This document shows, piece by piece, positions 24,560-41,855 of a DNA stretch of 64,000 nucleotides; the first letter of the stretch is position 1; the number at the start of each line of letters is the position of its first letter. The DNA is taken from the NCBI GenBank assembly GCA_027257055.1, contig JAPVLO010000007.1:7564001-7628000 (forward strand), written 5' to 3'. Below the pieces are notes generated by a model, which worked only from the letters and a program-made list of their open reading frames with translations, did not search any database and was not told the DNA's origin. This stretch comes from Cephalopachus bancanus. Lineage: Eukaryota > Chordata > Mammalia > Primates > Tarsiidae. The translations under genes were made by a program, and so were the position numbers.

Positions 24560-25580
24560 TTAGCTCATTATGAGTAACCACAAGACATCCCTATCACTTG
24601 GGAATCCCAAGGGAAAGGACAGAGCCCAAAATGCAGTTTCTCTGGTCTCCTTGAGCTCATACACGACAATAATCCTTTTTTCTGGAACCCTGGGTGAGTC
24701 ACAAGATATTAAGGTTAACATCTTTGTCCTGGCCATTGCCTTGCTAAGCTATAGTCTGGTTATGTGTTCTTTGAGCTATGTTCAAGCCTTATTTTCCTAA
24801 GCTTTGGCCCCCTCCCCAACCTCAGGGAGGTGAATCTCCTTTCTCTCTCTCTCTCTCCATTCACCATTACTTTGTTAAACTCTGGTGTGTCCACATGGCT
24901 CTGAGCTATGGCCACAACGTTTCTTAGTTTTGGCCCTCTCCCATACCTTGGGGAGGTGAATCTCCCCTGTCTAATTTACTTTCTAAATAAACGATATTTT
25001 CTAATCTAAAAAAAAAAACTTTGTGCTAAGAATGTGTCTTTCAGCTACCTACCCTGACCACCTGCTGTCAGAGATGTGAGAAATAGACCACCATCCCATC
25101 ATCAAAGCGACCTGCCTCCCCCACCCCCACCCTGCAAAGGAAGCTTTAAAAGCCTTCAACCTCAAGCATTCGCCACACCATACTTTTGTTAAGCCTTTGG
25201 CCCCCTCTCCAATCCCAGAGAGGTGGATGCATCTTTCTCTCTCTCTCTCTGATCTACTTTCAGAATAAACGTTCCTTTCTGATCTAATTTCTTTCTTTCT
25301 TTCTTTTTTCTGAGTTGGAGTCTCACTCTGTCGCTCTGGAATGCAGTGGTACACTCACAGTCACCCCAGCGTCGACCTGCTGGGCTCCGGCAATCCTTCT
25401 GCCTTAGCCTTCCAAGTAGCTGGAACTACAGGCACAGGCTACCATGCCCAGCTAATTTTTTTAATTTATTGTAGAGACGAGGTCTCACCAAGTTGCCCGG
25501 CTGGTCTTGAACCCACGTCTGATCTAATTTCTATGCAATTCTTTGCATCCCCGAGTCACCAGCTCAGCCCACAGAACTAA
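24560..25580 (+). mobile_element. LTR-like block with three copies of a poly(A)-signal module
   Basis: A pyrimidine-rich module of about 85-100 bp (tttggcccyctcyccaa, gaggtg, a CT run, then AATAAAcg) starts near 24,800, 24,923 and 25,190. The last two copies carry AATAAA (24986-24991 and 25264-25269). The middle copy is followed after 16 nt by A11. This resembles R/U5 sequence of class I endogenous retroviral LTRs, but no retroviral protein frame is seen and the family is unresolved. An Alu interrupts it at 25,293-25,517. Confidence 0.5.
25293..25517 (-). mobile_element. 5'-truncated Alu, antisense
   Basis: Flanked by a perfect 15-bp target-site duplication (tctgatctaatttct) at 25278-25292 and 25518-25532. 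The Alu lacks its first ~50 bases. Carries the local private signature. Confidence 0.95.
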
Positions 25581-27059
25581 CAGCAAAGGTTTCAGGAGTT
25601 CTGTGACAGATGCCAGGGACAGAGATCAAATAAATTCCTCCTTAAACCACACTGGTATAAAAAGTCAAATAATAACCAACAGGTGGAATGAAGACAGGGT
25701 AACACTTGGGAGGACAGTGTGTGAATGAATTAAGTTTGGCCCAGCTGAAGTTACAGCACATGACTTCTTCTGCTTCTCCTACCAGGTCTGTCTCTGGGAC
25801 CAGCTAACATGGGACCGCTCACCTCTACTCTGCCTCTTCCCATACTAGCCTCTGGTCCAGCCCTTCAGTCAAATCCTGCTCTGTGGTTGGGGAAAGATGC
25901 CTCACTTGCCACCTTCCCTGAGGACCCAGAGACTGCACTTCACAGGCCTGTTTCTTAGCTCTGAACACACAACCCTCTGTTTCTCAGCTCTGAACACACA
26001 ACCCTGTTCCTGTGCTTGGATTCCCCAACCAGTTGTAAAGTTTGTAGGAAGAGTCACATCTGCATTCTTCCTCCCAGGTACAGGTCAGTCTGGATCCCAG
26101 GAGGAGAGCCCAACCAGAAGGGTGTGGGGATGTGTGTCATTCCAGGGGACAAGAGCCTGAAGAGTCAGTCACCTCCTTAATTTCAGATTGAATTAATGAC
26201 CTACTAATGACTTCCTTGTTGGGTGAGAGGCACTGTCAGTAGTACAATGCTTAGATATCTAAAAACCCATCAGATAGCTTCCTTTGTGAGTCTCGTAAGT
26301 TGAGTCTCCAGGAGTTACTACATGTAAAAGTCTTGCTCTCCACGTCCAAGTAAGAAGTGGCATTATTTCCACCATGAGACACACAGAAAAGATACTTGGG
26401 TCCCAGAGCTCCACCCTCCATGCCCCCATTCCCATCACTCTAGATGAAGTAAAATCAATAGACTGATAAGAGTGTGTTTGGGGTGGGGAGAGAGGTGTCA
26501 TTTAATTTTCATGACTTCAAAAAACAAATTTTGAACTAGGGACAGAATAATATTCTCTAAAATAAGTAGAACAGGAATGCTGGATGACGAACAGCCTCAT
26601 GGAGCTCCACGAATAGCAGGGACAGGCTGTTCTGTGCTGATGGATACTGAACCAGTGTTTTTAACACCTAGCGACATTAACTTCGTATCTTAATCAAGGC
26701 TGAGGCATTCTCAGCAGTCCTTAAAGCATTACCTCCCCAAGAAAACACTCTAAGTACTGTAGACTTAGAAAAAAAACAAAAAACTAGGCACCACAAATTG
26801 CACTTAGCAACTACCCAACCATATTATTTCATTCCTGTCTAATGTAATGTTTGTTTTTTTATATAAAGGACTTCAGTTATTTTGAAAAATTATCCTCCCT
26901 CCTAAATTAACCTGGCTTTTATTTGTTTTTAACAATCAAACAAGCTAAGAAGAATGAAGCAGTGCTTCTAACTAGCTTCTAAGTAACCAGATGTAAAGAG
27001 CGTTTTGTCCCCTAGACAAAGTTCATCTCTGAAGGAAGCTGCATGCCTCCCCTCCTGCC
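25581..27059. other. Intergenic; 29-bp tandem duplication at 25,948-26,005
   Basis: No gene seen. Units 25948-25976 and 25977-26005 differ at one base (ctgtttctt/cagctctgaa). Confidence 0.5.
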
Positions 27060-27362
27060 CCCTCACTTCTTAGTCATTCATTCATTTATGCAACAAATAA
27101 TTGTCATGCAGGTAAGGAGGATCAATTGAACAAGCTTGGCAAGAGTCTCGCCCTCCTGGACTTCCCCTCTAGTGGGAGTTAAACAAACTAGATGACTTCA
27201 CTCATTCATTCCACAAATAATTGACAATCATTTCATCTTTCAATAAGTAATCATGGAGCCTTGATTCCTTAGGAGGCACTGAGAATCATTCTTGAACAAG
27301 ACAGGAAAGATCCTTGCCTTCGAGGGCTCCATTCGCGTGGAAGTTATAACATAAATAAACAA
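27060..27362 (+). mobile_element. L2 3'-end sequence, two similar pieces in tandem
   Basis: Two successive blocks (about 27,070-27,195 and 27,200-27,362) each read attcattc...acaaataattg...cttg...cctcctggactt or ...cttcgagggctcc...gtggaagttataac, i.e. L2 3' wording. Either two nested L2 fragments or a local duplication. Confidence 0.55.
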
Positions 27363-27860
27363 GATGATCTCAGAGAGTTCAAGAAAATGCACCGTCGGAG
27401 CCTTCTCCACTGCTTCCCCACCACCACGCTTCAGGCTTTACCCCTGGTTGGGTAAAGATGTTAGCTTCCCCGTGTGCTATGTCCCAGCCCCTCAGACGGT
27501 CACAACACCCCGGAGGGCAGGTGGCATGAGCCCAGCGCTGATTGGCTGACTTTGAAACCAACACAGCCCGGATTGGGGCAGGAGGTGGCACTCCCCATGG
27601 GGCGCTAGGGAAATCTGCTCCTCAAGTGACCACCGTAGGGATTATCCATGTCAGTGGGCTGGAAGGATGTGTCCACAGGCCTCGCCATGCCAGGCTAGGA
27701 GGTGCTGAGCCAGAAGAATCAAGACGCAAGGAGAGCGGGGCGCCCGGCACCTCCGGGGCCAGACCCAACTCTGCCCAGAGGTCAAAGATCCCGCACGCCC
27801 GCTGCGCCTGCGCAGTACAGCGCCCGCGCTGCCGGCCCTCACCACTGTTCCCGGCGGTGC

Positions 27861-27918
27861 GCCGGACGCTAAGGGCGGGGCCTCGTTGCGCCGGGCGCTA
27901 AGGGCGGGGCCTCGTTGC
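27861..27918. repeat. 29-bp tandem duplication carrying GC boxes
   Basis: Two adjacent 29-bp units with one mismatch (gccgga versus gccggg), followed by a partial third start (gccgcgcgc). Each holds one GGGCGGGGC Sp1 box, about 200-250 bp upstream of the ATG. Confidence 0.9.
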
Positions 27919-28115
27919 GCCGCGCGCAAGACTGGGGCAAAACCCGGCCGGGATAGGGCGTGGGGCCGCGCGTCGGGCGTCCCTCGCGTCGGGGCCGACG
28001 GCGCCTGCGCGCTGCGCGGCCGTCCGGGGTGCTGGGGGCGGGGCGGGGGCCGGTGTCGCCTCTTTGCCTCGTCGTCCCCTAGCGCTGCCCGGTCGTCTCG
28101 CGGGCCGCCGGCACC

Positions 28116-35604
<7,489 letters not shown>

Positions 35605-37465
35605 TCATGGAAATCAGTAGACAACCTTGGGTGCCCAGGTCTCTCCAAGTTGGCAATATATTTATGTTATTTAAAAAATACAATTCTATTTTAGGTAGAA
35701 TTTTTTTTTAATAAGCTGATATAAGGCTAAGTACTTGATCAAAACAGATTCAGGGCTTCTAAATAAAAGGGATCACTCAAAAATGGTGTTTGAAATGACT
35801 GTCTCATTTGAAGGGTTCCAGTATTTATGTGGAAACTTAATTTTTTGAAAGGTCCTTGGAAATAGGTGTTGACATTGAATTTCCTTCAGGTAGAATTTTA
35901 AAGCTTTTTGTGCACCATAAGTCTACTGGCTTTGGACCAATCCCAGGACAGCAGCACCACCCCCTAAAGACATACATTACATTGCTGTACACTCAACAGC
36001 TCATAAGGGAACTTACAGGAGAAATTATGTAGTTTTAAAAGGTATTAATTTGTATAAAATAAGTTACGCTGCTATAAAACACCACTAAAAACCACAGTGG
36101 TTTGGTTTAGTACGTAAATATTTTTGGAGTGAGAATTATCACTGAAGTAATATATGACTCCAACAAAAATATGGTTTTATTGTATTAAAGAGTACTGTAT
36201 TAATTTGCCAAAGTTTTGTAACTTAGTAAAGGCATTACCTTCCTTGGATTTGTACTTAGTGATTTAGTATGCTGTATCGTGGACTGGTTATGTTAACTGA
36301 AAAAGTCATTACCTGAGTTTTGCAGCATTCTAAACTTAAACAGAACAGCTGTTCACATCTTTTAGCATTTCACATTTGCCTAACTTATAAATTGCCATGT
36401 GTCAAAATCATGGTTTTGTAATTGCTAAGGCATGATATGTCAGGTTATTTGAATATAATTACTTTTTGAAGTAATTGTGACCACAAAACATCTTTTTTTA
36501 CATGAAGAGCTGTACATCATTTGAAATTACTCAAATGATGTCTTAATCTGAAGCGTAAACCCCAGGTACTTAATGTTTTTAATAATATGGTGCCACTGCA
36601 GGGCTGGGAGTGGTGGGGGAGAACAAAGGATAAAGGGGAGAGGAAGGATTGGCTTAAACTAACCAGCAAGTGAATTGCACTGCAGCTTGTATTCACAGGG
36701 AATCCTTATTTTGGATGCCAGAAGGCAACTGCAGACTGCAAAACAATCCAGTAAATGTTATTTTGTTTTGCATTTTGTAGCAGCACTTATCCACCACTAA
36801 ATAATAGCTCTGGTATTTGTAGTTGTTGCATACAGAGTATGTTTGTTATAAGGTGATTAGCTTTTGACTTTATTTTACAATGCTTCATATGATAAACTTC
36901 TAGTCAGGTTTCCTTTCAGAGACCAGCTAATATATGTACATAAACCACGGAAATATTATAACAAACTATTTTGAAATTATTGGTTTTCTACTTGAAATAG
37001 TTTAGCTTAAGACTTCTCAGAACATTTGTAAAAGCAAGTTAAATCCCATAAGGTTTGATTTTTTTTTGTAACCAGAAATGGTTTTGCAACTGAAATAACA
37101 TTTCACCTAAACAAAACATTGCTAAATATTGACATTTGATAAGAAGTTGTCTTGGGTAATTTCTGTAAATTATGCCTGTTCTGAAAAAGGTGTAGTGCCC
37201 TAATGATAAAATATTTTTAAACAAATCCTTATCCTTAGTTTGATTTTTTAAACTCTGCTCTAATGATTTTCGTTTTCCAAAATAGCTGGTAATTCATAGC
37301 TTTTACCTGTGAAAATATAAATCCACAGCAAACAAATGCATTTAAGACTAAACTGGACTAAAGTGTTCACAAATGAAACTTCTGGACTATTGAGCATCTA
37401 TTTCGTATTTTAAAAAATTAACATATGAATTAAAAACTTGTTAATAAAAACTTTTTTAACTGTGA
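35605..37465 (+). terminator. PRELID3B 3' UTR and poly(A) signals
   Basis: Repeat-free 1.86-kb 3' UTR. The distal AATAAA is at 37443-37448, followed by a GT-rich tgtgatgttttc, putting cleavage near 37,460-37,465. A proximal AATAAA at 35762-35767 could give a short-UTR isoform. Which site is used cannot be told from sequence. Confidence 0.75.
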
Positions 37466-37829
37466 TGTTTTCTTACGATTTCTCTTTAAGAGTAAAAACT
37501 TTTTTTTTTCTTTTAAGAAACACTAATTGCTAGACTACGCGCCTTCGCTGCGTTACAGGGCTAGAGTTCGGCTCTAACTAGGAGGCCCCAGATGAGAATT
37601 TTCACTGTCGACGTTGGGGACCTCCTTGTGCCGCCAACCTGCTTGTATTCCCTCTCCATCTCGGCCACTGTTTTCTTGCTCTGGGCCTCGCCACATCCCA
37701 GCTCACGTCCTGAAACTGCAGAAACTGCCGAGAGTTGGCACACTTGCCGGGGGAGGCTCCACTCTGGCTTTCTTCACTTAACTGTGGGAGAACGAGGCTC
37801 AATGCTTTTCTAAGTGTCTGCTCTCTGGA

Positions 37830-38332
37830 AGGACAAAGGCCGGCGCCGCTCTCCTGGAGCGGTGTAGACCCAGGCCCTCGCAGGACAGCGTCCGCGCAGC
37901 TTCGCACCCTCGTCCTCCCGACCACATTGCTCCGCGGCCCCACGCGAGCCGGGGTGCCCACGGACCCGCAAGCCACAGCCCTCTTACCCCGGGCCCCGTC
38001 CCGCGGCTGCATTACGGAAGCCCGGGGGGGCACACGCCCGGGGGGCTCGCGGAGCCAATGGACAGCCGCGGCCGGCCAGCCCGCCCGAGGATTGGCACTC
38101 GCGGCCACTGCCGCGTGCACCCATTGGCTCCCGGCGCCGGGGGGCTTCCACGACGGGGCAGCAGGGGCTGCGAGGGAGGGCGGGATGGGGCAGGAAGCGG
38201 CGATTGGCAGGTCCACGCGCCCCGCCCCTTCCGCTTATTAGGTCCTCCCTTCCGGCTGCTGAACCGCCCGGCTGAGCCGACATTGAGGGCGTCCTAGCGT
38301 TTCGCCCCGACGCTCTCCGTTCTCGCGACATA
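37830..38332 (+). promoter_or_regulatory. CpG island promoter of ATP5F1E
   Basis: CpG-dense, no TATA box near the start. Four CCAAT boxes: forward at 38055-38059, and ATTGG at 38091-38095, 38123-38127 and 38203-38207 (spacings 36, 32, 80 bp), an NF-Y array. TCTCGCGA at 38321-38328, just before the ATG, is the motif bound by BANP and formerly linked to ZBTB33. The island continues to about 38,720, into intron 1. Binding is inference from motifs. Confidence 0.8.
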
Positions 38333-40233
38333 ATGGTGGCATATTGGCGACAGGCTGGACTCAGGTAGGCCCAGGCCTCCAGAGGGAAGGGCGTCGAGAG
38401 CCCGGCCCGCGCGCGTCCGGGTGTCAGAAGGTCACGCTGGGCAAGACGGGGGCGGTGGCCCCACGCGCCTCCGGGTGTCAAGAGGTCACGCCCGGCACTG
38501 CAGGGGGTCGTGGCCCAGCGCGTGGCCTGGGCCGCGCTGCCCGCCAGCCGGGCCGGGCCTCGGGCGCCGTCGCCAAGATGGCGTCGCTGTGGACAAGCAC
38601 GCCGGCTGCGCGACGTCTCCGCGGGGCGCGGGGCTCGAGCAACTGCCTTTGGCGTGTGACCCAAGCCTGTGAATCCTGCCTGCCTACCTGCCGGGGGCCG
38701 CAGAGCACCTGACTCCAGGCCGAGGAGCACGTGACACCCTTGGAAACTCGAGACACTCCTCAAAAAAGGACAATTCTTAACGAAGGAGGCCTTTTCCTTT
38801 TAGAGGAATACTTGAATTATACCGTAGACGTGTCATAGTTACATGAAACTTGGGAATAGAAGGGCGCGGAGATCTCTCTTGATATAACCATTGTTGGCAC
38901 TTTTGGCCTTTGCGACATCCAGGTGAAGCTTTTTATAGTTTATCTGCATGCATTTTTGTTTTTAAGTTCGCTCCTGTTGATCTCAGGTTTCCTTATGGGT
39001 AAAAAGTGAGTGATGGCTCTTGAGTTCAAATATGAAACCCACTTAAGGACATGGGGTGGAGTGTAGTGGCAAACGGTTGGTCTGGGTGTGACATCCAATT
39101 TTTAACCTGCGTACCAGATTGAGCAAAAGTATCTTGCTCCAGGTAGCACACCTTGTTAGTTGACTAGGTGGAGTAACACCTTCCAGTAGTAAAATTTTGT
39201 CAGTACTTATGACTACCCAGCAACTGAGTTTCCTGGCTTGAGATGAAGCAAAGTTTTGTAGAATTGAAAGGATGATAGTTCGCGTCACACATACTAAACT
39301 TCCTACTGTGTGGTCTATGCTTTTTCACCCATTGTCTTTCCTCCTTCCAGCCACCAGAAGAGCCGGTATTTTTATCCTTTTATTGTATTGTTTTTTAACA
39401 GGCGAATTAGCAAGCTGAAAAGGCTAAACAGCCAAAGGTCACCCGGCTAGTAAGAGTGGAAACAAGCATTGGAACTCTTACTCTGGTGCCCACAAATAAA
39501 TTCTAAAATTTGAGAAGATAGACAGCACTCCCTCCCCTCTTCCTATTTCTTAAGTGTGAAAGTGATCTGACATCTTGGAAAGATGTTGATGGTAGTCCAT
39601 CTACCAAACAGGAAGCGGGTTTTTAGAATTTTTCAAGAATCGATAATACTCTCTAAAGACTTTTCAGTTTAATTTAGAAATCTTAATTAGGAGAAGTTTT
39701 CGATGGCAGACTTGTGAAACAATTCAATATTCTCAGGAAAGCCTTTAAATAATTTATCAGGGAAATAATTTTTTAATTTGGTCTTTTTTTTCTGTATTGT
39801 GGGTTTTTTTTAAATTTATGCATCTTTTATTTTAAATGAGTATACATTGAAGAGGAAACAAGTACAAAGAAGAAAAATCAAAAATCACCCATCCAAACAC
39901 TGATTAATACTTTGTTACATTTATTTCAAGTATTTTTTTTCTTTGTATAGATTCCTTTTGCCATTAGTCATTTTTAAATTCAGTTCTATGGTAATGTAAA
40001 ACCAAACCAAAACTACAATTATAGGAAGAAAAACAAAAGCTCAGTAATATAACCATCTGGCCATGGAATATTGGTAATTAACTCTATAGCTTTTCTCATT
40101 TTCTCCCAGCTACATCCGATACTCCCAGATATGTGCAAAAGCAGTGAGAGATGCACTGAAGACAGAATTCAAAGCAAATGCCGAGAAGACTTCTGGCAGC
40201 AGCGTAAAAATTGTGAAAGTAAAAAAGGAATAA
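38333..40233 (+). CDS. ATP5F1E: ATP synthase F1 subunit epsilon
   Basis: Coding exons 38333-38364 and 40110-40233 (156 nt, 51 residues, exactly the family length). The product starts [19 protein letters not shown] and ends VKIVKVKKE. It is the smallest subunit of the F1 central stalk, sitting with gamma and delta in the mitochondrial matrix, where it helps assemble and stabilise F1. It has no cleavable presequence in known orthologues. The intron splits the Ser11 codon (AG|C). Tyr12, the residue mutated in a human ATP synthase deficiency, is conserved. The only difference from human that I can recall is Ser at residue 42 instead of Asn. The stop is followed after three bases by a second donor (taatct|gtaagt at 40237), so the rest of the 3' UTR is in a further exon from 41704. 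The exon-junction distance is too short to trigger nonsense-mediated decay. Confidence 0.98.
39330..39490 (+). mobile_element. MIR relic in ATP5F1E intron 1
   Basis: MIR wording around 'aaaggtcacccggctagtaa' (equivalent to the MIR phrase aaggtcacacagctagtaag) with a decayed upstream part. Confidence 0.7.
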
Positions 40234-40236
40234 TCT

Positions 40237-41703
40237 GTAAGTTACTGATTTACTTAGAAGAACAGTTTTATCTTAAATTTTTAGAGCATTATAAAGATCA
40301 AAGTAATTTTAGTTTTGGCTTCTATCCATTTTTTAATCAATCAGTGCATGTAGAAATTAGTAATTGGGATAATAATTTAAAGCGCATAGGTTATAGAAGT
40401 ACCGTGGAATAATAAAAGAATGTCCTTTCGGGCTCTGACAAGCAAAAGTAATTGGCACATTGATTTTCAGTTCATTTAGCAATCCTTAGGTAGAGCTCTA
40501 TCTTACTTTAATTAAACCTGTTTCATTTGTCTGCACAAAATCAAATAATTGGGAGGATAAACTCCCCACTTTTGTAATTGCTGTTGGCATTACATAACAG
40601 TTCAGGAACATGAAAAATTACTGTTCTTTACGTTTTTATTTCCCCCACATCTGCTAATGTTCTCACAAATCACTGCTTCCTAAACATAAGGGCTGCAGGA
40701 ACAGCCAGGGGTCCTGCTATTTTATCAAGCAATAAAATCTGCAAGACCTGTCGTGAATACTGTTTTGCTGCTAAACTTACGCTTTCAGAGCGTTAGGTTC
40801 ATGTTACTTCTCCAGAGGTGCTGGTGATGTAAAGTTACCGTCTCATGAAGTGAAAAGATGGTTTTGTGCAGGTGATAAGCTCAAGCCTTTGTGCTCCATA
40901 CTGCAAAAGTGATTTGATCTCTAAACCACTTTCTTCACATAATTTCAAAGATGAGCAAGGAAAATAGTCACATGTTTTTCAGATTTAATTTTCTTGTTTT
41001 GCTTTGAAAAAGCTTCAGACCCACAATAGCGCAGAAACGTGATAAATATTAATCCTTTGGCAGCTTGTGGTTATGAGCAATTTTACTTATTGGAACTGTC
41101 TCCCCTAAGCACTTTTCATTTTCATTTTGAATTAGTAAATATTTTATTACAAGTCTGGAGATGTAGTGTTTTGAATTTAGCCCGTTTTCTAGGGGCTCTC
41201 TGTCTAATCTCATAATTCTGAGTAATGAGACCCGGTTTTATGTTGGGTTGTTTTGTTTTAACAGTGAGCTGAGAAAATCACTCAGCCTCTCTGCAGCAGA
41301 GCTGGTCCTGATTCTACACCTAACTCGGTGACTTTGCCATGTCCTTTGGGTCAGGAAGTAGTGTCGGCTCCAGGAAACAAAACATGAGCCTCTCTGTTAG
41401 GTCCTGCAGGGATGGTGTCCCCACCTTATTAGCAGAGGGAGATTTTAGTGTCTTTTAAAGGCACAGCAGTTTATTTATTACTGTGAGAGTGTTTAGTTTT
41501 ACATAGCGAAGCTCCTGCTCAACCAAGGCCGTGCACTTGAGCTAGCATTTTATATGACAGCTTTCATGCTGCTCGTGTGAATCGAAGCCACGGTTCTCTT
41601 TTACAGTTCACGAACAAGAAGTTATTTCTCGTATTCATGTTGGATTTTTAAGAAGACACGGAGAATTAGATAGCAACTGTTGCATTTTCTCTTTTCCTCC
41701 TAG
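40237..41703 (+). other. ATP5F1E intron 2 (within 3' UTR)
   Basis: Begins at a consensus donor gtaagt directly after the stop and ends at cctcctag (41703). No repeat recognised and no other gene inside. Confidence 0.8.
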
Positions 41704-41855
41704 ACCCTGACTAAAGCTTGAAATGCTACATTTTCAAGGTGAAGATGTGTGGGCACATGTTATGGCAGATTGAAAACGATCTCTCTTCATGAAAAAAAAT
41801 GCCTGTCTTTTTCGTAAATTGACATTGCCAATAAATTGAAGTATGGTTCACTCTT
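41704..41855 (+). terminator. ATP5F1E 3'-UTR exon and poly(A) signal
   Basis: Noncoding terminal exon starting accctgac. AATAAA is at 41830-41835, so cleavage is expected near 41,850. Agrees with the known three-exon structure of the human gene. Confidence 0.8.

Noticed and set aside
37602..38763. Open frames of 204 and 259 codons on the - strand over the ATP5F1E CpG island
   Set aside because: Same GC artefact; low-complexity Arg/Pro/Ala translation and no splice or homology support.
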